The notes under the pieces were generated by a model. The model was not told the DNA's origin and ran no database searches. It was given only the letters and a program-made list of their open reading frames with translations. Below, piece by piece: positions 23,631-31,857 of a stretch of 34,097 bases of DNA; positions within the stretch are counted from its first letter, which is position 1, and each line of letters opens with the position of its first letter. The DNA is from Flavobacteriales bacterium. Its GTDB lineage: Bacteria; Bacteroidota; Bacteroidia; Flavobacteriales; Schleiferiaceae. The stretch lies in NCBI GenBank assembly GCA_012269745.1, contig JAAXJR010000036.1, forward strand, positions 2,556 through 36,652, read 5' to 3'. The position numbers and the translations under genes were made by a program.

Positions 23631-23771
23631 AAATGAAACAAGCTTCTGTAGTTGAATTTTGGAAGAAATGAACAGTTTTAGATGAGTAGTTCATTAGTCT
23701 CTCATATCCTAAACTCTTAGTTTATATAGTATAAATTAAATCACTGAGGTACAGGATTTAATGTTTCAAAA

Positions 23772-24740
23772 TTAAAGTGTTTCACGTAGCTCAAACAACA
23801 CTTCGTTGCTGGTGCCAATTAGCCTGATGTCAATAGAGGTCGCTGAAGTTCCCGTAAAGTTCACCTGTAATAGCCCAAAGTGATTTGTTTCAGTTGTATT
23901 CGAATGAGTGCGGTAAATATTGTTTTCTTCATGGTGCGGAAAGCTCTTTGCGGTTAAAGGAGAGGCAGTTGCATCATAAATAACTTTACCGTTATCAGCA
24001 ACTAGCTTACTGATTTCTCCATGGTGGCGGTCCCCTGTGAGGACAATAGGAACACCCGAACCATTTGTAAACAGATCAATAAGGCTTTGTCTTTCTTCCG
24101 GGTAAATGCTCACATTCTCAAAGGTTTGCGCAGAGTTGAGGAATTGGCCGCCCATCAATACAATCTTCACAGCGGCTTCAGATTTCATGTAAGCATCTTC
24201 AAGCCACGCCAGTTGTTCCGCGCCATAGAGCGTGGCACCTTCCATATCAACGGGTATCTTAAATGTTCTGTTGTCTAGGAAAAAGAACTCTAGGAGGCCT
24301 TCATGGCTAGTCTTGGAACCGTAGTAGCTCTTTGAGTTCGGCATGGGGTAGGAGGGTTTCCAGAAGGCCTTAAAATGCTTCATAGTTAAATCTAGGCCCT
24401 CACTCAAGCTACTGCAATCATTAGGCCCTGCGTCGTGATCGTCCCAAATAGCAAGATGGTTGGACTTGCCCAGTAATTCCTTGAACTCATCACGCTCGAA
24501 TACCTCGTCATACTTAGCTTTAATACTGTCCTCGTACTTCCACTGCTCATTTTTAAGGTAGACGTTATCACCAAGCCAAATCATGTAATCTGCAGTGTCT
24601 AAAGCGCTTGAAACATGCGGTAGAAGGTCAAGGCTGTATTCGGGATCATTACAACTGCCAAAGGCAATAGTTAGAGATGTTTCATTTGTATCACATGATT
24701 GATTCAAAAGAAACAAAGCGAGTAAATAGTGTGGTTTCAT
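23772..24740 (-). CDS. PhoD-like metallophosphatase lipoprotein
   Basis: 322 residues from the ATG at 24740, which places a lipoprotein signal (MKPHYLLALFLLNQSC, Cys16) at the N-terminus; an ATG 33 bases upstream would bury it. PhoD/alkaline phosphatase D motifs are present: AFGSC (26-30), WLGDNVY (55-61), IWDDHDAGPND (98-108), FLDNRTF, and LTGDRHHGE. The enzyme would be a periplasmic or surface phosphodiesterase/phosphomonoesterase using a metal centre. The gene stands alone, back to back with an M14 peptidase gene. No phosphate-response element is visible. Confidence 0.88.
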   Translation of the reverse strand: MKPHYLLALFLLNQSCDTNETSLTIAFGSCNDPEYSLDLLPHVSSALDTADYMIWLGDNVYLKNEQWKYEDSIKAKYDEVFERDEFKELLGKSNHLAIWDDHDAGPNDCSSLSEGLDLTMKHFKAFWKPSYPMPNSKSYYGSKTSHEGLLEFFFLDNRTFKIPVDMEGATLYGAEQLAWLEDAYMKSEAAVKIVLMGGQFLNSAQTFENVSIYPEERQSLIDLFTNGSGVPIVLTGDRHHGEISKLVADNGKVIYDATASPLTAKSFPHHEENNIYRTHSNTTETNHFGLLQVNFTGTSATSIDIRLIGTSNEVLFELRETL

Positions 24741-24792
24741 TTGTACTGGGTATTTGAATCTCAATTTCGGCAATGATTCTTAAATATCACGT

Positions 24793-24800
24793 TAAATTTG
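24793..24800 (+). promoter_or_regulatory. -7 element of M14 peptidase gene
   Basis: TAAATTTG, perfect TAnnTTTG, 18 bases before the ATG at 24819. The expected start site near 24806 leaves a leader of about 12 bases that contains AAAGGA 5-6 bases before the ATG, one of few Shine-Dalgarno-like sequences in the window. Confidence 0.65.
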
Positions 24801-24818
24801 GGGCAGATAAAAGGAACC

Positions 24819-25874
24819 ATGTCATACACCTATAGTAACAATCAATACCTGCCATACAACGAGCTCATTGGCTTGTATAACTGGGAGATCTTGGGGTATT
24901 CTTCTGAGGAGCGTCCCATATTAAGCACTTCCATAGGTACAGGTGCACGAAAAATATGCATCTGGGCAGGAATGCACGGTAATGAGACCACGGGTATTCA
25001 CATAATTCTGGAGCTTATCGAGTTGTTACAATCGAAACAAATTGATTTAACCGACTTCACCTTGCACATTATTCCTGTTATCAATCCAGATGCTTATGTC
25101 AGGTATACCCGTAGAAACGGAATGGGAGTTGATTTAAATAGAGACTTCAGAGCCTTTCAAACGGTGGAAAGCGCCAAGCTCATAGGTTGGATTCGAATGA
25201 ATGAACCTGAGCTTTGTTTCAATCTGCACGATCAACGCACCATATTCCATGTAGGTGGCACGAGTGCATTTACCTCTTTGTTAGTGCCTTCTTCTGAGGT
25301 TACAAGAGAGATTACACCGCAAAGAAGAGCAGTAATGAACAGGCTTGGCAACGCACTTGCAGCAATGGAGCATAATTTATCCGGTGTCGGCAGATATACA
25401 GATGAGTTTTATCCAACGGCGGTAGGTGATTACCTTATGTCTCAAGGTATTCCTAATATTCTCATTGAGAGTGGTGTCGCCAAAGGTGATCTCAATAGGT
25501 CACAAGCGCGAGAATTTGGTGTTCAAGTGATTATAAACACCTTGAAATCGGACACAGAAGAGTGTCACGTATACGGTGAGCTGCCCGTAAATCAACAAGG
25601 GCAGTTAGAATGGGTGTTCACTAACGTATTATACGCACACATGCGAGTAGATGTTGCTGTGAAGCGCGTAGTGGCGATGAACGGTCATCATAAGGCCGTT
25701 ATTTATACGGTTGATGATCTTGGTGATCTCGCATCTAGACCTAGACTTTATGAGATTGATGCAACTGCGGTTGGATTGGCAGAAGCATTGATCGTTGATC
25801 GCCCAATTACCGGTGATTTCGGCAGTGTCGTGTTTGAGGACGGGATCATTATCAGCGGCAGTCTAGAAGAGTAG
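24819..25874 (+). CDS. M14-family zinc carboxypeptidase
   Basis: 351 residues from the ATG at 24819; a TTG 21 bases earlier overlaps the -7 element. M14 landmarks: zinc ligands His53 and Glu56 in GMHGNETT, RRNGMGVDLNRDF (98-110, substrate-binding Asn-Arg), third zinc ligand His137 in FNLHDQ, and catalytic Glu217 in ILIESG. No signal peptide is present, so it should act in the cytosol, on peptides or peptidoglycan-derived peptides. The C-terminal 120 residues form a separate beta-rich domain of unknown role. An alternative is the related aspartoacylase-like group. Confidence 0.85.
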   Translation: MSYTYSNNQYLPYNELIGLYNWEILGYSSEERPILSTSIGTGARKICIWAGMHGNETTGIHIILELIELLQSKQIDLTDFTLHIIPVINPDAYVRYTRRNGMGVDLNRDFRAFQTVESAKLIGWIRMNEPELCFNLHDQRTIFHVGGTSAFTSLLVPSSEVTREITPQRRAVMNRLGNALAAMEHNLSGVGRYTDEFYPTAVGDYLMSQGIPNILIESGVAKGDLNRSQAREFGVQVIINTLKSDTEECHVYGELPVNQQGQLEWVFTNVLYAHMRVDVAVKRVVAMNGHHKAVIYTVDDLGDLASRPRLYEIDATAVGLAEALIVDRPITGDFGSVVFEDGIIISGSLEE

Positions 25875-25904
25875 GCCCCTCTGCAAGCAGAGAGGCCTTG
25901 GTTC
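25874..25904 (+). terminator. Probable terminator after M14 peptidase gene
   Basis: Stem GGCC-CTCTG / CAGAG-GGCC (25874-25883 and 25888-25897, one C-A mismatch, loop CAAG) right after the stop codon, followed by the weak T-tract TTGGTTCTT. Confidence 0.5.
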
Positions 25905-26237
25905 TTATTCCGGCTTCTTTCCACCAAGCATTAGCATGTCTTTGGCAATGACTTCGGTGAAGTATTTCTTAACGCCGTCTGCGTTCTCATAGGAACGGGT
26001 AACCAATCGGCCTGAAATGCCAATTTTATCACCTTTCTTAAGGTATTGCTCCATGGTTTGGGCCAGGCCGCCCCAGGCAATGATATTGTGCCAGTCGGTC
26101 ATGGTCTTCTTATTGCCATCCGAATCCTTGTACACCGTATTTGTGGCCAAGGTGAAGGTGGTTTTAACCGTTTGGTTGATTTGTTTCGCATCCGGGTCCA
26201 TTCCCAGACGTCCGATAAGCTGGACTTGATTTTCCAT
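25905..26237 (-). CDS. ssb: Short single-stranded DNA-binding protein
   Basis: 110 residues forming one OB fold: MENQVQLIGRLGMDPDAKQI, TTFTLATN, DWHNIIAWGGLAQTMEQYLKKGDKIGISGRLVTRSY, YFTEVIAKDMLML. It coats single-stranded DNA during replication, recombination or repair. It lacks the flexible tail and acidic C-terminal hook (DDDIPF-like) by which SSB recruits partner proteins; the protein ends GGKKPE. It is therefore probably a secondary SSB. It lies alone between two unrelated genes, about 3 kb from the mutagenesis cassette. Confidence 0.92.
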   Translation of the reverse strand: MENQVQLIGRLGMDPDAKQINQTVKTTFTLATNTVYKDSDGNKKTMTDWHNIIAWGGLAQTMEQYLKKGDKIGISGRLVTRSYENADGVKKYFTEVIAKDMLMLGGKKPE

Positions 26238-26317
26238 TGTTTAGGGTTTAAAATGTTACTCTAATCAAATTGGCTAGCGTGATTTTAAACACCAAGTATT
26301 GTGGAAAACTAAAGCTT

Positions 26318-26977
26318 TTACACGGGTCGTTTGATCGTATTGATTGTGGTAAATGCAGAGTTTACATCCTCGCTGTGGACGATGAAAGTGGCTTCATTCG
26401 TCGTTGAAATGATCTCCTTGATAGGCACTCCAGCTGAAGCGATATGCTTGAAAAAGAAATAGTAAAGACCAATAACCTCGGAACTACTTGAAGGCAGGCG
26501 AAGCGTGATCGAACTTAGGTCTTTCTCTGTGCTGAGTATTTCTTCGCCTTTCATAGCATCTTCAAGGTATAAGCGGTATTTCTCACTTACGATAATGGTA
26601 GTTTCTTCCATTCCTCCAGTAAAGCTGTGGAATCCATCGGTATCACCTTTGATAGAGGCTAGAAAGGCGGCTTGTTTTGCCGGTAGCCCACTGGTTTTGA
26701 CGTAGGTATAGGTGACCAAGTTTGAACGAACTATGATATCTCCAAGCGAAGCAATGAACTGTTGCAGTTTGTGTTGCATTTTTAGCTGAAGTCTAGGCTC
26801 ACGGCGGCGAATGGCCATCACGAGTGCACTTTCTTTTACCTCTTTTCCAGTTAGCTTAGCAATCTCTGGTTGAAGTAGTCGTGCCAATGAACTGAGGTTA
26901 ATCAACTCTTCCTGAAGGGCTTCCTCCAAAAATGGGCGCTTTCTCAATGCTTCTTCTAGTGCTTCACGTAAATTCAT
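26318..26977 (-). CDS. ACT-like regulatory protein of unknown ligand
   Basis: 219 residues from the ATG at 26977. An earlier in-frame ATG at 27025 lies upstream of the promoter and is unlikely. The N-terminal 65 residues (REALEEALRKRPFLEEALQEELINLSSLARLLQPEIAKLTGKEVKESALVMAIRR) look like a small helical domain. The C-terminal half (from about 95) has two beta-alpha-beta units, TTIIVSEKYRLYLEDAM and SSEVIGLYYFFFKHIASAGVPIKEII, as in the ACT domains of aspartate kinases. No kinase domain is present. I infer a ligand-sensing protein; the function is not known. Confidence 0.65.
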   Translation of the reverse strand: MNLREALEEALRKRPFLEEALQEELINLSSLARLLQPEIAKLTGKEVKESALVMAIRRREPRLQLKMQHKLQQFIASLGDIIVRSNLVTYTYVKTSGLPAKQAAFLASIKGDTDGFHSFTGGMEETTIIVSEKYRLYLEDAMKGEEILSTEKDLSSITLRLPSSSSEVIGLYYFFFKHIASAGVPIKEIISTTNEATFIVHSEDVNSAFTTINTIKRPV

Positions 26978-26994
26978 GCCTGTTGCGTTTGTGG

Positions 26995-27002
26995 CAAATT
27001 TA
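26995..27002 (-). promoter_or_regulatory. -7 element of ACT-like gene
   Basis: On the minus strand TAAATTTG is a perfect TAnnTTTG, 17 bases before the ATG at 26977. It fixes the start codon choice and forms a divergent pair with the promoter at 27067-27074. Confidence 0.7.
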
Positions 27003-27066
27003 TCACCTTGTTTATTTTTACACAAACCAATTCTTTTTTAATCAAACTCCATCTTTTTCTAATGCG

Positions 27067-27074
27067 TAAATTTG
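27067..27074 (+). promoter_or_regulatory. -7 element directly before the flavoprotein gene
   Basis: TAAATTTG, perfect TAnnTTTG, ends only 4 bases before the ATG at 27079. The mRNA should start at the ATG itself, that is, be leaderless. Confidence 0.65.
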
Positions 27075-27078
27075 GCGC

Positions 27079-28302
27079 ATGAATAACGTTGTAGTCATAG
27101 GAGGCGGTGCCGCCGGATTCTTTGCAGCTATTGCTTGCGCCGAGGCCAATCCGGACATGAATGTCTTGCTGCTTGAAAAAGGCAAGGATGTTTTGGGCAA
27201 GGTTCTTATCAGTGGTGGTGGGCGCTGTAACGTAACGCATGCCTGCTTTGACCCGAAAGAATTGGCTACGTTTTATCCCCGCGGTTCAAAAGAACTCTTG
27301 GGTCCCTTCCATAAATTCCAACCAGGCGATACTATGGAATGGTTCGCTGACCGAGGCGTTGAATTAAAGATTGAAGCGGATAACCGCGTGTTTCCGGTGA
27401 CCGATTCCTCATCAACCATTGCAGATTGCCTCATTGAAATGGCTGAAGCTGTAGGGGTAGAGGTGCGTACCGGTAGTGGTGTAAAGGCGTTCACACAAAT
27501 AGAGGACGGTTCTTGGCACATTCTAACCACCAAAGGAGAAGCGCTCGAAGCTGATAAAATCATGGTCGCTCCAGGTTCTTCAAAGGCTATTTGGGACCAA
27601 TTGAAGAAAATTGGACACAAGATTGTACCTCCAGTACCTTCTTTATTCACGTTCAATATCAAGGATCCTCGTATCAAAGGTCTGAGTGGTATTAGCCTAC
27701 CGCACGCAACTGTCCAGGTCGCGAGCTCGGATCTAGAGGCCTCTGGGCCGCTACTGATCACACATTGGGGAATGAGTGGACCCGCAGTGTTGCGTTTAAG
27801 TGCATGGGGCGCGCGTGAGCTCAATGATAGATTTTACCGTTTTCCCATCCTGGTGAATTGGATAGGCAGAGACGAAGAAATGGTTGTTGCAGATTTTATG
27901 CAGGAGAAGAAGGAGAGCGGTAAAAAGAGAATAGGTAACCACGCCCACTATGAAGTCCCTTTGCGTTTGTGGAAATCTATGGTAGCTGCTTCAGGAATAG
28001 CGAATACAGCGACTTGGGGCGATATTTCTACTAAACAGGTTAAAGCCTTGGCGAGCGAACTTTGTAGTGCAGTTTTCCAAGTCGCGGGCAAGAGTACTTT
28101 TAAGGAAGAATTTGTCACTGCCGGTGGAGTAGACCTCAAGGATGTGAACTTCAAGACGTTCTCTTCTAAGGTGGTTTCGAATTTATACTTTGCTGGTGAA
28201 ATCCTAGATATAGACGGCATTACAGGCGGATTCAACTTCCAAGCGGCTTGGACGGGAGGTTTCCTTGCAGGCAATGCTATGGCAGGTTTTCCACTAGATT
28301 AA
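27079..28302 (+). CDS. HI0933-like FAD flavoprotein (BaiN/YhiN, aminoacetone oxidase family)
   Basis: 407 residues. Dinucleotide motif GGGAAGF (8-14) binds FAD; SGGGRCNVTH (45-54) is the family signature; the C-terminal AGEILDIDGITGGFNFQAAWTGGF closes the FAD site. The family members characterised act on diverse substrates, including bile-acid intermediates for BaiN, and its general role is unresolved; I make no substrate claim. It is cytosolic. The 3' end overlaps the convergent helical-repeat gene by 9 bases. Confidence 0.9.
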   Translation: MNNVVVIGGGAAGFFAAIACAEANPDMNVLLLEKGKDVLGKVLISGGGRCNVTHACFDPKELATFYPRGSKELLGPFHKFQPGDTMEWFADRGVELKIEADNRVFPVTDSSSTIADCLIEMAEAVGVEVRTGSGVKAFTQIEDGSWHILTTKGEALEADKIMVAPGSSKAIWDQLKKIGHKIVPPVPSLFTFNIKDPRIKGLSGISLPHATVQVASSDLEASGPLLITHWGMSGPAVLRLSAWGARELNDRFYRFPILVNWIGRDEEMVVADFMQEKKESGKKRIGNHAHYEVPLRLWKSMVAASGIANTATWGDISTKQVKALASELCSAVFQVAGKSTFKEEFVTAGGVDLKDVNFKTFSSKVVSNLYFAGEILDIDGITGGFNFQAAWTGGFLAGNAMAGFPLD

Positions 28303-28830
28303 ACCCCGCTTTTGAAGGTCTTTCAAGATCTTTTGACCCCGATTCTTCATTCCAGCGCTCCCATTTTCTAATACCATATCAATACTTTCTGCAAGTTCGT
28401 GGGCCAATTCTGGGTACCGCAGTACCAGTTTATGAATGATGCTCATGCTGTACACTCTTGGTGCTACTGCCTCGCTGGGTGTAAGCAACACTTTGAAGCA
28501 ATAATCCAATAATTCGCCTTCGCGTTCCTCGTGTCTAGGTAATCTGTATTTCGAATAATAGCGAAGTATGAATCTTACTTCTGCATCTGTAATGGTATGC
28601 TGTAGCTGTTCTATCATCATTTCCTCCTTAACATAAAACACCTCTGGACGTCGATCACTGACGTGATGTAGGATCCAATTCGCCCTTTTGCGCTCTTTCT
28701 CACTTCCATTAAAAGCGCGTTCCATGACTTCGCTAAGCTTATTTCTGTCTTCGGCCGCCCATTGTATCCATCCTTGATACACATGGTCTTTGTCAATAGT
28801 GAACTGGTTTAGAGCGGTTTTTAGGTCCAT
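28294..28830 (-). CDS. All-helical HEAT-like protein of unknown function
   Basis: 178 residues, almost entirely predicted helix (EVMERAFNGSEKERKRANWILHHVSDRRPEVF, EVRFILRYYSKYRLPRHEEREGELLDYCFKVLL, PRVYSMSIIHKLVLRYPELAHELAESIDMVLENG). The repeating pattern of about 35 residues with HHVSDRRPE resembles ARM/HEAT repeats used for protein binding. No catalytic motif or signal peptide is seen. It lies divergent from the LexA-like regulator across an 88-base AT-rich gap with a palindrome, so the two might share regulation. Function unknown. Confidence 0.75.
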   Translation of the reverse strand: MDLKTALNQFTIDKDHVYQGWIQWAAEDRNKLSEVMERAFNGSEKERKRANWILHHVSDRRPEVFYVKEEMMIEQLQHTITDAEVRFILRYYSKYRLPRHEEREGELLDYCFKVLLTPSEAVAPRVYSMSIIHKLVLRYPELAHELAESIDMVLENGSAGMKNRGQKILKDLQKRGLI

Positions 28831-28864
28831 TTTTAGAAAAAAGAAGACTTATAATGATGAAAAT

Positions 28865-28878
28865 ATTAGAAATCTAAT
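28865..28878. promoter_or_regulatory. Candidate operator between the HEAT-like gene and the S24 regulator
   Basis: ATTAGA-AA-TCTAAT, a perfect 6-bp inverted repeat, in the AT-rich divergent intergenic region 28831-28918. A further half-site, AATTAG (28881-28886), follows. It is a reasonable autoregulatory site for the S24 repressor, but AT-rich palindromes arise easily by chance. Confidence 0.3.
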
Positions 28879-28918
28879 TAAATTAGCATTGTAAAACTAC
28901 CGATTAAAGATAGGTCTT

Positions 28919-29701
28919 ATGAATTACGTAAAAAACAACCTCAAATTTCTTCGCAAGAAGGAGGCGCTTACACAAGAGCAGTTGGCAACGAAGATTGGCG
29001 TTAAACGCGCCATGATTGGTGCATATGAAGAGGGAAGGGCGGAACCTAGATTGCATACGTTGCAGCATTTAGCGGCGTATTTTCAGGTGCGCTTGGACGA
29101 TTTCGTAAACAAAGACCTTAGCGGTTCTGGCTCTATCCCTAAGGCGGATGTAAGCGGTGCACAACTGCGTATCCTTCCTGTTATCGTAGACGGTACAGAG
29201 GAGAAAGAGCTGGGCACGCTAGTACCTGTTAAAGCTTCTGCAGGCTATCTGTCGGGCTATGGCGACGCAGATTACATCGGCGCCCTACCTCGTTTTTCTA
29301 TGCCGTTCCCTGAACTCCCACAGGACCGTACATACCGCGTTTTCCAAATTCGCGGCGAGAGCATGCTTCCCATTAAACCCGGATCTTATGTCATTACTGA
29401 ATACATCCAGGATTGGAAGTCCATTCGCAATGACGAATGTTATGTCCTTATTACTAAGGATGAAGGCGTAGTATACAAGCGTGTCATCAACAACTTACAC
29501 ATCGGTGAACTCATGCTAAAGTCGGACAATCCTCAGTTCGCACCATATACCGTTCCTGTAGACCGCCTGGTTGAAGTGTGGCGCGCTGTGGGGTACACCA
29601 GTTTCGAATTACCTGCCGCAGGAAGTAACCAAGACATGTCGCAGATTATGCACATGATGGCAGATTTGAAAAAGGAAATGAATCAGCTGAAAGACAACTA
29701 A
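28919..29701 (+). CDS. LexA-like XRE/S24 self-cleaving regulator
   Basis: 260 residues. N-terminal Cro/CI helix-turn-helix (about 6-60: RKKEALTQEQLATKIGVKRAMIGAYEEGR). The C-terminal peptidase S24 domain has Ser148 in RGESMLP and Lys187 in VVYKRV as the catalytic dyad, and a candidate cleavage bond Ala108-Gly109 in KASAGYL. The last 20 residues form a coiled coil. Such repressors are cut when RecA is activated by damaged DNA. The next genes encode DinB, an SRAP protein and a DnaE2-like subunit, so it is probably their damage-responsive regulator. It is not orthodox LexA, whose HTH is a winged type. Confidence 0.9.
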   Translation: MNYVKNNLKFLRKKEALTQEQLATKIGVKRAMIGAYEEGRAEPRLHTLQHLAAYFQVRLDDFVNKDLSGSGSIPKADVSGAQLRILPVIVDGTEEKELGTLVPVKASAGYLSGYGDADYIGALPRFSMPFPELPQDRTYRVFQIRGESMLPIKPGSYVITEYIQDWKSIRNDECYVLITKDEGVVYKRVINNLHIGELMLKSDNPQFAPYTVPVDRLVEVWRAVGYTSFELPAAGSNQDMSQIMHMMADLKKEMNQLKDN

Positions 29702-29738
29702 TTAATACCCTATTTTACTGGATTTTCTCCTTCAAATT

Positions 29739-29758
29739 GAGCGGCTCTTGGGCCGCTC
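29739..29758 (+). other. GC-rich hairpin between the regulator and dinB
   Basis: GAGCGGC (29739-29745) and GCCGCTC (29752-29758), loop TCTTGG, perfect 7-bp stem. The following bases are GACTTGCC with no T-run, so it is not a good terminator. It may weaken or protect the transcript entering dinB, or be an operator. Confidence 0.45.
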
Positions 29759-29791
29759 GACTTGCCTGAGGACTGTCCAAACCCTGCCCAA

Positions 29792-31003
29792 ATGGAACGT
29801 TCAATCCTACATATGGACCTCGACACCTTCTTTGTTTCTGTCGAAAGATTGATGGATTCAAGGCTGAATAACCGTCCCATCATTATCGGTGGAACCGGAG
29901 ATAGAGGCGTGGTTGCCGCCTGTAGTTACGAGACCCGTAAGTTTGGTGTCCACTCCGCCATGCCCGTTCGCATGGCTCGTGAACTCTGCCCAGAAGCCAT
30001 TATTATCCGGGGGAATTCCGCGAACTACTCCAAATATTCCAACCTAGTTACGGACGTAATCAAAGAGCAGGTTCCCGTCTATGAGAAAACCTCTGTCGAC
30101 GAATTTTATGCCGACCTCACAGGCATGGACCGCTTCTTCGGTACCTTCAAATTCTCAAGTGAGCTTCGAGACCGTGTTATTCGCGAAACAGGACTCCCCA
30201 TCAGCTTTGGTCTTTCCATAAACAAGACAGTGAGCAAGGTTGCTACAGGTGAAGCCAAGCCCAACAACAAGATCTATGTAGAAAAAGGTCTCGAGCGTCC
30301 TTTCTTAGCGCCCTTATCAGTGCGTAAAATCCCAATGGTAGGAGAGAAGACCTACCAGACCCTGCGTAACCTTGGTGTACGGCGCATCCAAACTTTGCAG
30401 GAAATGCCACTAGAGATGATGCAAAGTGTTATGGGAAAGCACGGCTCGGTCATTTGGCACAAGGCTCAGGGCGTAGACCAAAGTGCCGTGATCCCATACC
30501 AGGAACGCAAGAGCATCTCTACGGAACGCACTTTTGCTAAGGACACCATTGATGTGGTCAAACTCGAGGGCATCATTGTAGCCATGGCCGAAAACCTAGC
30601 TTACCAGCTTCGCAGAGGAGATAAACTCACCTCGTGCATTACTGTGAAAATCCGCTATTCAGATTTCAATACGCACACCCTTCAGGCCCGTATTCCTTAC
30701 ACAGCTGCCGACCATGTACTCATTCCTAAGGTAAAAGAGCTCTTCAAACGCCTCTTCGAGCGTCGTCTTCTAGTACGATTAGTGGGCGTCCGCTTCTCGC
30801 ATCTTGTGGGCGGTGGCTACCAGATGAACCTCTTTGAAGAAAGTGAAGAGTTGAGCCGTCTATACGGTGCCATGGACCACATCCGTCAGCGCTTTGGCGA
30901 TCGCTCGGTGCTGCGTGCTGTGAGCCTAGGCGCCAAGACCATAGGGCGTACTAACCCGTTCAATGGAGAACCACCGCCGTTATTGGCCAATAGACATCGA
31001 TAA
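29792..31003 (+). CDS. dinB: DNA polymerase IV (Y-family)
   Basis: 403 residues from the ATG at 29792; a TTG 30 bases earlier is rejected because the family N-terminus starts at MERSILHMDLDTFF. This error-prone polymerase copies past damaged bases. Metal-binding Asp9 and Asp103-Glu104 (SVDEFYADLTGMDRFFG) are intact, so it should be catalytically active. The little-finger domain follows, and QMNLF (344-348) is a beta-clamp binding motif. It lies between the S24 regulator and an SRAP gene. Confidence 0.95.
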   Translation: MERSILHMDLDTFFVSVERLMDSRLNNRPIIIGGTGDRGVVAACSYETRKFGVHSAMPVRMARELCPEAIIIRGNSANYSKYSNLVTDVIKEQVPVYEKTSVDEFYADLTGMDRFFGTFKFSSELRDRVIRETGLPISFGLSINKTVSKVATGEAKPNNKIYVEKGLERPFLAPLSVRKIPMVGEKTYQTLRNLGVRRIQTLQEMPLEMMQSVMGKHGSVIWHKAQGVDQSAVIPYQERKSISTERTFAKDTIDVVKLEGIIVAMAENLAYQLRRGDKLTSCITVKIRYSDFNTHTLQARIPYTAADHVLIPKVKELFKRLFERRLLVRLVGVRFSHLVGGGYQMNLFEESEELSRLYGAMDHIRQRFGDRSVLRAVSLGAKTIGRTNPFNGEPPPLLANRHR

Positions 31004-31027
31004 AAGAACTAACTTAATACTCCGCAT

Positions 31028-31837
31028 ATGTGTGGTAGATACGTAAATATCAGTAAGATTAAGGCCGTTGAAAAACGCTTTAGCGCTATTGTAGAGCGCC
31101 CAGACCTCTATGCACCCAATACCAACATAGGCATTGGGACCGTGGCGCCAGTCATTACTCAGGAACGTCCGGATGTGATCAAACACTACCAGTTCGGCTT
31201 TACGCCCTATTGGGCAAAGAAACCGTTCCACCTGTTCAATGCCCGCTCGGAAGGCGACCACAACAAGGAAAACGATACTTCCTACCGCGGTGCTAAGGGT
31301 ATTACTACTAAGCCTGCTTTTCGTCAAAGCATACGCTCGAAGCGTTGCTTAGTCTTGGCAGATGCTTTTATTGAAGGTCCTAAGGTTGAGCGCTTGTCAA
31401 AGCCCTATGTGATGTACAAGAGAGACGGCAGTCCCTTTGCTTTTGCGGGCATCTACGATACTTGGGTGAACCCAGATACCGGTGAAATGATCGACTCTTT
31501 TGCCATCATCACTACGGTGAGCAACAAGATCACAGCAGCCATTTCTCACCACCGCTCCCCAGTGATCCTTCATGAAGAAGACGAGAGTATTTGGCTAGAC
31601 CCAACTACACCCTTGGCAGAGGTAACAGATGTGCTTCAGCCTTATCCAGCAGAGGAGCTCAATGCATATCCTATTTCAGCGGCGATAAAGAATCCTAGGA
31701 GCAACGGTCCAGAGCTACTCAAACCCATAGGTCAGCGCATTATCCCTGAATACGATTATGAGATCTATTCCCACCTCAGTCTACAGGGAATGGGAATGAC
31801 TCAGGCACGGCAACGCAAGCTAGATTTCGGTTTCTAA
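31028..31837 (+). CDS. SOS response-associated peptidase (YedK/HMCES, SRAP)
   Basis: 269 residues. The catalytic Cys2 (MCGRY) becomes the N-terminal residue after Met removal and forms a stable thiazolidine crosslink with abasic sites in single-stranded DNA. Other SRAP residues are in place: Asn71 (NARSEG), Glu116 (AFIEGPK, usually GYYEW) and the His-Arg-Pro motif at 174-178 (SHHRSPV). It shields abasic sites that stall replication. The gene starts 24 bases after dinB and leads into the DnaE2-like gene (20-base gap), consistent with one damage-response operon. Confidence 0.94.
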   Translation: MCGRYVNISKIKAVEKRFSAIVERPDLYAPNTNIGIGTVAPVITQERPDVIKHYQFGFTPYWAKKPFHLFNARSEGDHNKENDTSYRGAKGITTKPAFRQSIRSKRCLVLADAFIEGPKVERLSKPYVMYKRDGSPFAFAGIYDTWVNPDTGEMIDSFAIITTVSNKITAAISHHRSPVILHEEDESIWLDPTTPLAEVTDVLQPYPAEELNAYPISAAIKNPRSNGPELLKPIGQRIIPEYDYEIYSHLSLQGMGMTQARQRKLDFGF

Positions 31838-31857
31838 ACAGCACTTAATTTTCTACA

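Noticed and set aside
24740-24773. Upstream ATG start of the PhoD-like gene
   Set aside because: It would add 11 basic residues ahead of a lipoprotein signal that starts properly at 24740.
24798-24819. Upstream TTG start for the M14 peptidase
   Set aside because: The codon is part of the TAAATTTG promoter element; the ATG at 24819 has AAAGGA at proper distance.
26977-27025. Upstream ATG start of the ACT-like gene
   Set aside because: It lies upstream of the perfect -7 element at 26995-27002 and adds 16 residues without family-like pattern.
27273-27824. 183-residue minus-strand ORF within the HI0933-like gene
   Set aside because: Fully antisense to a well-conserved flavoprotein reading frame; no motif or promoter.
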